Source: Dendrocalamus latiflorus (Eukaryota; Streptophyta; Magnoliopsida; Poales; Poaceae). Taken from it: 64,000 bases of DNA. Shown piece after piece: positions 12,430-22,793 of this stretch. How positions within the stretch are numbered: the stretch's first letter is position 1; each line of letters starts with the position of its first letter. Under the pieces are notes generated by a model, which was not told where the DNA came from, ran no database searches, and saw only the letters and a program-made list of their open reading frames with translations. Where the stretch lies: assembly GCA_017311315.1 (NCBI GenBank), contig CM029631.1:11813910-11877909 (forward strand). The letters run 5' to 3'. Both the position numbers and the translations under genes were made by a program.

Positions 12430-14372
12430 TGTTGTGCCCCGGCCGCACAAATTTCTTCCAGCATTGGATTTTTTCTATCCACCGTGGCCGCCGCCGCCGC
12501 CTCCTCCCCCTGCGGCGGCGCCGGCTACAGGCCCCACTGCTCCTCCTTCGATGCCACCAAAGTGTCTCCGGCGGAGAGGATGGGACGCCTCTCCGTCGCC
12601 GACGGCGGCGCTTCGTGCGGCAAGTGCGGGGAGTGCTTCCATGCACACCTTTTTGGGAAGTTCAAGCTCGCCGTGACGAGCAACGCCATGGTGCGGCCCA
12701 CCGACTCCGTCCTCCTCGCCTTCTCTGGCGGCCCCGCCTCCAGGTTCACTTCTCCCACTTTTTCCCCATATTTTTTTTATCATGTTTTAAATAATTTTGT
12801 ACTTCTCGGAGTTTCTTCCTTTGCATAATTATTGTTATGATCTTTTGAATTGAAGTGTTAATTTTTACTAGTCACCTGTTCGTGCGTTGCAACGAAATTT
12901 ATTGGATATATAGAGAATCATGCTATGTAAGAGGAAAAAATTGATCATATACCGTCCATTTATATGGAAATTGAGGATTTACCCTCCTGGCCTACGTGTC
13001 AGTGACTTATGATGACCCCACGTGTCATTGAGATGTGGAGGATACATCCTCAATTTCCCAACTAAAGGGAGGGTATATGATCCAATCTCCCATGTAAGAG
13101 AATTACTCTGATCAGTTGAAAAAGTAAAGAGTGATGAGAAATTGAGAATGGAGTGATTAGAGGAGAAGGAACGTACAACCACCAACTCGTTCTTTTATAA
13201 TAGTAATAATATTCTAAGATGGCTCTGCAATTCATACACGATATGCGGTCCAAGGCGATCCAGAGCTGGGACGCGAGCAATTCACAAGCCCTGCCGGTCA
13301 TAATCTTTACACTACTATTTACATTTACAGGAAGAAAACCCTTCTCGAGAGCATACAATTGTAAGAACAGCACAAAAGCTTAAGCCATTCTCTTTTAACA
13401 AGTTCTCAGCAAATGGCTATCACGATTTCCTGCCGTCACATCTACGTCCCAGTTCCAGAATGTTGATAGTGATGAGTCTACTTTCTCTGAGGTTCTCTGC
13501 CTGATATGTGCAAGCCCATTCAGTGAATCAGAACACCAGAATTTGGAAAGCACAAAGCACAAGACTCAGAAGAAAAATGATCTTTATACTGCTCATTGTT
13601 GTCAAAGCTGTCATTTCCAGATTCTTCCAAGTGGCACAAACTTGCACGAACACTTCTTTTCACTACTACCAAAGTTCTGGACTGAGAGTGGACACTGCAT
13701 CTGCCAGCCATAGCTCGCTATGGTGAGGTTTATGTCAATTTCTTTATGGGCTGCTTCATTGTCTTTGTAGCTATAGTGCACGTTATCAGTAGTTTAGCAA
13801 AGAAAATATTAATGCTATAGGAGTGATCCAACCCCCATGACGGAGCTTTGTAACTGACCTAATATGTAGACCCAATAGTATAGGAACATGTGTATAAAGG
13901 AACGTACCAATGTACTCCTATCTTTTATAATTATTAAGGAGATAGGATATAAATTTTCCATACAATCTTACTCATGTATATTAACCCCCAAGAGGGGTGT
14001 GAGGGGCCAGATCTACCCATTTCATACATGAGCACTCTCTCTCCTATCGTTGGCTCTCTCTTGCTAGTCCCCTCATATGCTATTTAATCAGTAGCCACAA
14101 CAATTAAATCTAACAATATAAGAGCTTCTTTGTTAGGATAATGTTTAATTCAATGTGACCACTTGTTTCTATGTGTGCAATTACTCCATTCGTTTGTTCA
14201 TGTCATGTCCTGTTCATCCTTTAGTGCACTGATTCAGTGAGCTGTTGATGACTTTTATTTCAGAAATCAAATAGAAGACTACCTGCTTGAAGACGATGAT
14301 GATGGAAACCGAACTTACTGTTTAACTGAAATTCAAACTTGTTGTAAGAGAATCTCTGACTTCGTGATTTAA
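12430..14372 (+). pseudogene. CTU2: CTU2 (cytoplasmic tRNA 2-thiolation protein 2) pseudogene with large internal deletion
   Basis: CTU2/NCS2 works with CTU1/NCS6 to thiolate wobble uridine in some tRNAs. The N-terminal exon (to 12743, GT donor) encodes KFKLAVTSNAMVRPTDSV and LLAFSGGPASR. Part of the next exon (13219-13298) encodes ALQFIHDMRSKAIQSWDA and then stops abruptly in what looks like a later intron. The text resumes at 13331 with EENPSREHTIVRTAQKLKPF, then the C-terminal zinc-type cysteines (CLIC, CCQSC) to 13722, and a last exon at 14264-14372 (NQIEDYLLEDDDD). The middle of the protein is absent. A one-base deletion near 13451 shifts the frame and a second indel near 13690 shifts it back. 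The acceptor of the second exon is out of frame. Joining 13722 to 14264 would give a TGA. No plausible full-length start is seen. Identity is strong; non-function is a firm inference. Confidence 0.85.
12943..13082. mobile_element. Small foldback element (MITE-like) in the CTU2 relic
   Basis: An imperfect inverted repeat of about 140 bp: gatcatataccgtcc... at the left and ...gggtatatgatc at the right, with matching 'ttgaggatttaccctcc' and 'ggaggatacatcctcaa' inside. No clear target duplication was found. It sits in the intron between the first two CTU2 exon remnants. Confidence 0.45.
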
Positions 14373-14450
14373 TTTTGTGCAGTCACAAATTTTTCTGCGT
14401 ATGGTAACAGTTGATTGCTGGTTTTATACTGACACATACACTTAATATTA

Positions 14451-14575
14451 TTTTGTTTGTAGTGCCAGAAAGCCAGGAGAGATTCCTACATAGTTGGGCC
14501 TCACAAACCTTTGGCCTTTTGTTTGTAGTGCCAGAAAGCCAGGAGAGATTCCTACATAGTTGGGCCTCACAAACC
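14451..14575. repeat. 59-bp direct repeat (two copies, 7-bp spacer)
   Basis: The 59-bp unit ttttgtttgtagtgccagaa...cacaaacc occurs at 14451-14509 and 14517-14575 without mismatch, separated by tttggcc. It lies about 80 bp after the end of the CTU2 relic and codes for nothing I recognise. Confidence 0.9.
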
Positions 14576-17500
14576 ATGGCATAAGCCAAACTTGCTTCGG
14601 AGAATTAGTGTTTCTATCCAGTATGATTCTGGTTTGTTCAGGCTTCTGCCATATCCTTACAACTACCATACATTATATTCTTGACTCAATTCCTGGTGTA
14701 TCTGTAAGTCCTCCCTGCTCTTCAAACCTGTCTGAAATTTGTATAGTGATGAGGCAAACCATCACTTGCTGGTTCCACTGATATCAGACAGCAGACATCG
14801 GATAGCTGAAGGTTCCAACTTCCATGTGATTACAGTATTCTGATTGGTCTCATCTCCTGTACCAACTGTTCTGTCTGCAAAGATTGTAACCAAATGAATT
14901 TATCCAATGATTTTAGAGTAAGTATGTTATGTATAAAATTTGTACTTACTATGGTTATAATCCATTACACAGTTATACTTGATTTCTTCTATTTGCCATA
15001 TGCCTTAAAGGAAATTTTTGGAGTTAACACTGTACAGATAAATGCTGCATCTTGGTCCTTGGTCCTATCACCAATGCAAAATGGCAAACAAGTATACACA
15101 TAATATATCACATGCAATATAAGAAGTTGCGGCAAAAAATGTTAAGACAACTACAAAATAGTATAGTGGTCCCTCGCACTATGCTGTGTATGACCATCTT
15201 ATCGACATGTATTTACTACATTATCATGTTACTCTTGAATTTTTGCTTTTTGAGACAGTAAGTCCTTTTCTACTATTATTTGGCTGTCTTTTCCTTCGCA
15301 TTTTGGTGCACTGTCTCATCTACTGACCAGTATATTACAACTGTGTGTATTAGAACATTTCTTGTGAAGCAAAAGATAAGTGCATCGCTTGCGTGCTTGC
15401 ATGCATGTGCATGTGCTCTCCTTGGTGTTGCTGAACCCTTATACCGGTCAAACATTGGGAAGCTATCTTATAATTAGGTTAAACTTTGTAAAAGATTAGA
15501 CCTTTTGGTTAGCCACTTTAATCTGATTGGGTTGGCATAAAGCCTGGCTGATAATCTTAACCTACGTGCAAAGAATTATCCAGCTTTTCATCAATGATGG
15601 CAAGACAAGTGCATACCTAAAGTTCCCATGGGCCTACACGGCTTTCATTTTAGATGGTTGCAACTTGCACCAGGGTTTATAAAACCGATACCAGACCGGC
15701 TAGGCTACCGTCTGATATGTGATGTTGATGGATTCCGGCAGAACTTGGCAAAGATTTAAATGCTTTTCATTGTTCATAGTATAAGAGTGAATGGTGGGAG
15801 TACCGATCAAGAATCGGCGAAAACCATTTATAAATCACTGTAAGTTGGGTAGGTAGCCTTCACGCGGTCATGCTAGGATTTCCGGTTGTAAGCGGCAACC
15901 ATTATTCAGTGTTCTCAACCATGGGTTCGAGTCAATCAAACATGTAAGAGGTGCTTCTATTCTCTTACAAGCTGGAGAAGTGTTATATAAGCTAAATAAA
16001 CCACATGTAGTTGATACTAATAGTTGCAATTGCCACTCAAATTGTATTTGAACTCGTGCTTTAAAATCATTGTAGCATGGGTGGCACAGAATCTGTCCTG
16101 AGCTATCCAATCAACCTGTCCTTGGCGTATTGTTGTCCATTACAATGCAATGGTACTATGTGTACTACTATAAACAGCAGAGGCGGTGCTAGCTTTCCTT
16201 GGATGATTCAGAAGCAATTGTTTGTTCTTTGGGCAACAAGAACTGACCCCAAATAGGCCTGGAAACAGAAGGTAACAAATAGGGCTACCAGATATTGCTT
16301 CTTCTACTTAGCTCGCTATCATAGCTCATACTATAATATCAATGGTGTTTTGGTGACTCAAGCTAATGCTACAACTAGCATGCTCAAGTTTGGCACTAGT
16401 AAAGTTTAGCCACTGTGTGGCTTTAGTGGGTTAGTGGACAAGACCTCCTCCTAATGCCCACTTTTGCTTACTTCATTCTCACAAGCAAAGGCCCATTGTG
16501 TCCTCTAGTGATTGGCACAGTCCCCTGCTTTCGTTGAAATAGGGGAGATTGGGGAGGGCCCCTTGGGACATTGACATGACCAAACCTAGGCTTCATTTAT
16601 TTATCATCTTGTTGTGGTTTGATGCAAAAGCTTGAGGCATCGGTCAAAGAAAACATTGTTGAGTGGGGAAAGATCTTAAGTGGCATAGTAGATAGCATCA
16701 CTGTAGCTTCTTAACCCTTGCTTTGTCAACGTGGGGGCAACTTGAAAGAACTCTCTAGTTCTAGTTTACTTGCTAGTTGCTGCTCTTATCATCTTATATG
16801 CATTAGGTTTGCCTACTAATTTGAAAGACTGATGAGGGTTGAGTCAACACTTGTGGCTTGATGATTCTTGAATGCTGCATGCAATACTAGGGTATAGAGA
16901 TGATGGCCTCTGTCCCTCCCTCTCTCTCTATCTCTCTCTCTTCCCTCGTTCTCTCTTGTGGGACTGGGGAACCTGAATTCAAGGCTGATTATGCAGGGGA
17001 CTGTAGCAAACTTGATATGATGTTTCCTGGGTTGTTTGATTTGTGACACACACCTGCTGGCTTGTAATCCATAAATTTATGTCGAAGAAATTTATAATTC
17101 AAATAGGACAGGTCTGTACTTTGTACTATGTACAATTGTCCATTGCAGAAATTGTTGGACAGAATGGCTTGTACAATCTTAAATGCAGTGTTCCGGTTCG
17201 ACATGCAGGACAGTCGGTCACAGTAGATTCAACATGGCAAATGTAAAGTTTACAATTCCTGGAGAAGTTTCTACTTATTATTACTGTGGTGGTCTTCAGA
17301 TCTTGCAGTTCCAAATTGATTTCTGATGAACGATCTTATATGCTAAAAGTAAAATGATCGAATGATCGAGCCGAGGTATTATCATTTCAAGGATGACATA
17401 TGTTCATGTTCAGTGAAACTTAATCAGAACCTGAAGCTCTTGCATCTTTAAATTCCATTTCTGAATCTGATTCTTGATGCAATTTAAAACAACGCGTTAT

Positions 17501-17938
17501 TCTATCATATCTGAAGATATTTTATGTTTCAGTCCATCAAAATAATTGCCAAACAATTCAGGTTCGACATCAAACTCCCAAGATTGGCGTTTATCTTCAT
17601 TTCCTTAATCTGAAACTGAAATCTTCTCTAGAGGCATAGCATCTGAAAACTTTGACATTTATGATCTGATGATCTAACCTTCTGTGCTCCATCCATCCTT
17701 TTGTTTTCAGACGCGGCTCCTCGCTCGTCGTCTTGTCTGAATCACCTAATGCAGCTACAAGAATGAGAGGCCGGTGGTCCATTGCCTCCTTGACCTTAGT
17801 GAGTTCAGTCCAAATCTTGGCCTTTTCCCTTGTTTTTCAAATGGCTAGCTATTGGGGTTGGTTGGTACTAAATTGCATCTCGTCATGGGACGATGCGTGT
17901 AGGACTGGAACTGTTTCGGTACTCCAAAACATTGGCCC
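14576..17938. other. Intergenic, no gene identified
   Basis: AT-rich non-coding DNA. A CT-rich microsatellite lies at about 16914-16940. Around 15672-15850 phrases such as 'agggtttataaaaccgatacc' and 'aaaaccatttataaatc' hint at a degraded hAT MITE, but ends and target duplication could not be matched. Small open frames here show no family signature. Confidence 0.5.
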
Positions 17939-17998
17939 TTGAATTGTGCGTTCTGTTCACTTCCGCCATTTCTAACCTCGTCTCATGTGAGCTCACAT

Positions 17999-19811
17999 TT
18001 TTTTAGATAAAGGATATAATATCCGGCCTCTATATCCACTTGGGATATACACAGCCAAAAGATACACAAGCCCTTAAGCTCAAAAACTCAACATTGATGA
18101 TTACACAACAACAAGAAAGAGCGCTTAAGGACTATGAAAAAGCTAAAAAGACTAAGCTTCAGCACTTCTTCGTCCTTGCTTTCAACCAAGCCTTTAACCT
18201 CCTCCAACTGAACCACCCAAACTCCGGTCTACTTTGCGTGAAGAAACCTCCGAGGCGACGCCTCCAAAGAAGCGACGAGGGTCGCCGACGCCGCCCGCCT
18301 CATTGAGACAAGGCTTTCACCTGGAAAAAAGAGTACATGAGGACTATAGAGTGCCATGACAACCCCTCAGGAAGGAAAATGACATCCAAAGACGTCATAG
18401 TTGTCGAGATCGGTATGAACACCGACACGGTTTTCGCCAGCACCTCCACAGCACCCCATGCACTACACACACACACAAAAGACCGCCACCATCACACCGA
18501 GGTTCTAGGCAACAAACCAAATCCAAACTCCAGCGCCCAAACGATCGCTGCCAATTCTACGGCTGCTGCTTGGGATCGCGGTACCCGGCATCTACGAGGA
18601 CCTTCTCCTTAATGGCGAGCTCAACGTCGTGATCGACCATCATCTCGACGAGCTGCTGGAACCCGACATTGGCTTCCACCGAGCTCCCTCCTCGCCTTGG
18701 CTGAATCCCCCTTGAGGCTGTCCACCTCGGCCGGGCGGAAGTACTTCTTGTCGATGATCACATGGTCTTTCCAGTCCAGCCCGGCCTATCCGAAGGCGGC
18801 CTGCAAGAAATCCTCACCGCTGTGGGATTCGTCGGTGGCGACGACGTATTCACCGGGCTTGTCCTGCTGCAGCATGAGCCGCATTGCCTGGACGTAGTCC
18901 CCGGCGAAGCCCCAATCTCTGGAGGCGGAGAGGTTGCCGAGGAAGACCTTGGTCTGGAGGCCAACCTTGATACGGCCGACGGCGCGGGTGATCTTGCTGG
19001 TGACGAAGTTCTCGCCGCGGCGGGGGGACTCGCGGTTGAAGAGCACGCCGAAGCAGGCGAAGAGGCCGTAGGCCTCGCGGCAGATGACGGTGTACCAAAG
19101 CGCGACCAGCTCGCCCACCCACTCCGTCCAATGCTCTGCCCACCCAACGCCGCCGCCACACCATCCTCGCGCCCAAACCAACGATGGCTCCGCTCAACGC
19201 CGACCTCTCCTTCACTCCCACCGGATCTTGCCGCCGCACGGCACGCAGTGGATCCGCCGAGCTGCCACCGGCCTCCGCTCTTTCGACGCTGCTGGCCACC
19301 GCAAACTCTTCCTACCCCACCTCTCTCTCGCCTTCTTCCTCCATCGCCTCCAAGCCAGGCTCCGGCGACCCTCACCGTGCCGGGCCTCAACACCGCCGCC
19401 GGACCTGAGTTTAACCAGATCCGGGCCGGAGGCGCACGCCGAAGGCCTTCAAACCGCGTCGCAGACGAGACACGGCCTGGCTGCAGGGCGCCGCCGCACA
19501 ACCCCGACACAACTCGACGCGAGCGACAACGCCACCACCACGCCCCCGCAGCCTCCACCGGTCACCGCCACCCACTCCACTCAACCTCCGCCGGCGACCA
19601 CCACAGGGTCCCTGCCACCTCGAGCCCAACGCCCAGATCTGGAAGACGCCGTCCAGATCCAGACCCGAGAGCCTCGCCGCCGCCTTCGTAGCACCCGCAC
19701 GAGCCTCCGGCGGCGTGCTCCAGCGGCGGCAAGGCGGAGAAGGGAGGTAGGGGAGAGCCGGCGCAGGGGCGCTGGGAAGGGGAGGGGTCGCTCAACAAGA
19801 GTCACCAAACC
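17999..19811 (-). mobile_element. LINE-type retroinsertion (1.8 kb) carrying a GMD gene fragment
   Basis: The element is flanked by a perfect 15-bp duplication, catgtgagctcacat, at 17984-17998 and 19812-19826, and ends on the minus strand in a short A-tract (TTTATCTAAAAAAA). Both are hallmarks of target-primed reverse transcription. Its 3' part (about 18556-17999) has the look of rice LINE tails, for example GGCCGGATATTATATCC before the A-tract. Its 5' part (19811 to about 19110) is GC-rich leader. Between them lies the C-terminal third of GDP-mannose dehydratase. No LINE reverse transcriptase is present, so it was mobilised in trans. The chimeric make-up is seen; template switching as the origin is inference. 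Confidence 0.75.
18557..19105 (-). pseudogene. GMD: GDP-mannose 4,6-dehydratase C-terminal fragment, retro-captured
   Basis: GMD makes GDP-4-keto-6-deoxymannose, the first step to GDP-L-fucose. On the minus strand the text reads REAYGLFACFGVLFN, ESPRRGENFVTSKITRAVGR, KVFLGNLSASRDWGFAGDYV, then DWKDHVIIDKKYFRPAEVDS and ends at a natural stop (18557-18559) after DAGYRDPKQQP. It is broken twice: a TAG at 18786-18788 replaces an expected Tyr after LQAAFG, and a one-base deletion near 18675 removes a base from the LGWKP motif. The N-terminal Rossmann half is missing. Rice GMD genes are, as I recall, intronless, so the lack of introns does not by itself prove an RNA intermediate; the flanking LINE features do that. 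Confidence 0.88.
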
Positions 19812-19981
19812 CATGTGAGCTCACATATCATATATATGTATATATATTTATCATGTTTATATATATGTTGAGCCCCCACTATTAATAATTGAATTGTGCG
19901 TTCTGTTCACTGTCCGCCATTTCTAACCTCGTCTCATGTGAGCTCACATATCATATATATGTATATATATTTATCATGTTT

Positions 19982-21059
19982 GCGACTTTGCAGACTAGCT
20001 TGTCCTAGTTCACGAGCAAGAAAATGTGTATTGACATTGCAAGATTAGTTCCATTGTAATAAAAAAAACTGTGATTTTGCTTGCACAAGGTTAAATCTGT
20101 CTAGTGTTGAGATTAATTGTGACGTTTGTCAGTAGGCAGCATTATGTTACGAGATGCTATAGAGTAGCTGCATGATTTTTTAGTAGATACCATGGTGTGT
20201 CTGTATTATGTCTCTGCTCGGTCACAAAATGGCTCTGTTTTCTGGTGGATTTGGAGCCCTGGCCGGGCCCACAAGGATTAGTGGCCTAACCAAGTGTTTT
20301 GTCTCACTCTTAAGTACATTCTGCAAAAGAAATGTAGCATTTTCTTGGCTGCATTAAGAATTTTAGGGGAGATGATGCATGCTAGGAGGTGGTTGAGATT
20401 ACCCTCTCAACAAATCCCTTTTTTATATGTAGCCTGCAGCCTGCCTTTTTCAGATCATTAGATTATAGGGTTTGCCTGCAGTCTAATAATATATTTTTTG
20501 TATGGGAAAATGTTAAGAGCAAGCATGCCTTGTCAGATGGAGTCTATGGATGCATAATGCATACTGTCAACCTATGTTCTAAAAAATGATAACTGGTAGT
20601 AGTGAGTACACGGTTGGATCAGGAAGGGCACACACTCCTTGTATACGGCTTAGTAGACCTGTTTTAGAGTATTGCATTATCTATAGTTTACCGAATATTA
20701 TTTATATGTACTTTGGCATTATAACCAAAACCGTTTTGGTACCGAGGCTAGCTTAGCTGCAACCTTCAAAGTTACCGATTAAGCATAGCGTTTTCTGCAT
20801 CAGATCAGGTGTACTAACAGGTAACTAGAAAGAGCAGGGACAGGACTATATGTAATGTGTTTTAAGCTCTGTCTTCGCTGAGTAAATGACACCATTAAAT
20901 TGTTAACAGATGCATAAACACATTGATGCACTCCAGATACGCCGAGACGTACCCGTGTACTAGTCTCAGTAGGATTTAACCACCAGAGGCAAGAATTTAC
21001 CAGAACTATCAATAGCCAAGAACGTAAATGGCAAGATGTAAAAAGGGAAAAGAGCGGTA
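19982..21059. other. Intergenic, nothing recognised
   Basis: AT-rich sequence upstream of the cyclin gene without a supported gene, RNA or transposon terminus. Confidence 0.5.
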
Positions 21060-21264
21060 AAAAAAATTAATGAAACGAGAGCCACTTAAATAGAGGGGAG
21101 GAGGCTCTCTTGTCTTCTCACTCTCGCTCCCACTCCCACTCTGCCGCCGCCGCCATCGCCGCCGACCACTGTGCCATTAGAGCACGCGCCTCTCACTCAT
21201 GGCTCTTGCTTGACGCACCGGTAGCTCTGTAACTAACAGTTGTAACGAGAGGCGAAGCAAGAAG
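21060..21264 (+). promoter_or_regulatory. Core promoter and leader of the cyclin D gene
   Basis: A TATA-like CTTAAATAGAG at about 21085-21095 is followed by a CT-rich tract (21107-21140), typical of a plant transcription start and 5' UTR, about 120-160 bp before the ATG at 21265. No convincing E2F site was seen in this short stretch. Confidence 0.4.
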
Positions 21265-22793
21265 ATGCCGATGGTGGAAGCAGAGGACTGCTCAGCGTGC
21301 GCCTTCTCGCTTACTTGCCAAGAAGACGGCGCCGATCTTGGGGACGGCGTCGTCGACGACGGCGACCCCTTCTTGTTCTACACCAGCGCGACCGTCGACG
21401 ATGAGGATGACGACAATGAGTACATGGAGCAGCTGGTCTCCAAGGAGACCAGCTTCTGCTCCTCCTCCGACTCCGGCGCCGACGCTGACGGCGGCGACGG
21501 CGACTACTCGTCCGCCGCCTCCGAGGACTGGTTCCGGCAAGCGCGCCTCGCCGCCGTCAAATGGATCCTTGAAGTGAGCACTGAGCACACCATACATATC
21601 TAGAGCATATGCTTCTCTCTCGAATAGTTTCTTGATGCAAGGATCGACACTCACGCCATTAGATTGGCATTCGATTGCATTTGCAGACGCGGGGATGTTT
21701 CGGGTTCGGCCACCGCACGGCGTACCTGGCGATCGCCTACTTCGACCGCTTCTGCCTCCGGCGACGCGTCGATGTAATCATCGCACCGCCGTAAAAATTA
21801 CGCCTTTTTTTTTAGTCTCTCTGTTTCTCGGGAACGCGCCGATGATGTGGTTGTGTGCGTGCATTGGTGTCCAGAGGGCGGCGATGCCGTGGGCGGCGCG
21901 GCTGCTGTCCATAGCCTGCGTGTCCGTCGCGGCCAAGATGGAGGAGTACCGAGCGCCGGCGCTGTCGGAGTTCGACGCCGGCGGCGGCTACGAGTTCTGC
22001 TCCGCCTCCATCCTCCAGATGGAGCTGCTCGTGCTGTCCACGCTCAGCTGGCGCATGGGGGCCGTCACGCCCATCGACTACCTCCCCTGCTTCTCCTCCC
22101 GGCTTCACCGGCACGGCGGAGGCGGCGGCGGCCATGACGCCGCTCATGTCGCCCTCAAAGCCATCGGGTTCATCTTTGCCACGGCTGAAGGTTCATTCGC
22201 AGCTGTCTACACTCTACCCATCAAAATCACATCACATCTCTCTCTCTCTCTCTCACTCTGACATCTAGTGATCTTTCTTGCATTGCCCTGATTGATTTCT
22301 GTTGTCTTCATGCAGCTGGTAGTGTGCTTGATTACATGCCATCGACTGTAGCTGCAGCTGCAATCTTGGCTGCATCCTATGGAGGTCTATTGACCAAAGA
22401 AGCATTGGAGTCCAAGATAACCAATCTATCCCCAACTTGTCTTATTGAGAAGGCTAGTCACTTGCTTGCATAGATTAATCCTTATCAGCATTTTGGTCAT
22501 ATTAATGCTCTATTTGGATGAACTAACTATTAGATGTGGTCAACTTTGGGATATTAATTGGTGTGGTTTGTTTCTTTGATCAGGAGCATGTACATGCCTG
22601 CTACAGTATGATGGTTGGAGACTTGAACAGGAGGAGCAACAAGAGATCATTGCCATGTTCAGGCTCCAATGAAGTTGCCACTAGTACATATGATTCTGTT
22701 CTTGTTGATGATGTTGCTGACACTGCCACCTTCGCCGCGGCGGTGGCAACGAGGAATAAACGGATCAGGCTGGAGCTGCCGGGCATCCGTTGA
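21265..22793 (+). CDS. CYCD5: D-type cyclin, five exons, intact
   Basis: D cyclins activate CDKA to phosphorylate retinoblastoma-related protein at G1/S. Exons: 21265-21573, 21687-21773, 21875-22190, 22316-22452, 22584-22793, giving 1059 nt (352 residues plus stop). The Rb-binding motif LxCxE is present as LTCQE at residues 16-20, followed by an acidic Asp/Glu/Ser stretch. The cyclin box starts near residue 88 (DWFRQARLAAVKWILE) and continues through GHRTAYLAIAYFDRFC, PWAARLLSIACVSVAAKMEE and LQMELLVLSTLSWRMGAVTP. The C-terminal cyclin fold is in exons 4-5, including HVHACYSMMVGD. Intron 4 would use a GC donor (AAG|GCTAGT) with a normal AG acceptor; reading through instead gives a stop after five codons. 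Assignment to the CYCD5 group (rice CYCD5;1) rests on remembered location and the C-terminus; membership of the D class is firm. Confidence 0.92.
22233..22259. repeat. CT microsatellite in cyclin intron 3
   Basis: A short (CT)n run, ctctctctctctctctc with minor interruptions, between exons 3 and 4. Confidence 0.8.

Larger units (their letters stand above)
17939..19981. repeat. 93-bp tandem-type duplication, first copy split by the LINE insertion
   Basis: The text ttgaattgtgcgttctgttc... through catgtgagctcacat to ...tcatgttt occurs intact at 19889-19981. It occurs again as 17939-17998 plus 19827-19858, interrupted by the element at 17999-19811. About 30 bp separates the copies. The two differ by a one-base indel, so the duplication predates the insertion. 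Confidence 0.85.

Noticed and set aside
12364..12504. Upstream in-frame extension of the CTU2 first exon
   Set aside because: The codons before about 12505 do not look like CTU2 and run into intergenic DNA; no credible start codon is placed there.
15672..15850. Possible hAT MITE
   Set aside because: Terminal-like phrases are present but the ends do not pair and no 8-bp duplication was found.
18762..19691. 309-residue plus-strand open frame
   Set aside because: It is antisense to the GMD fragment and LINE leader; Pro/His/Arg-rich with no family signature.
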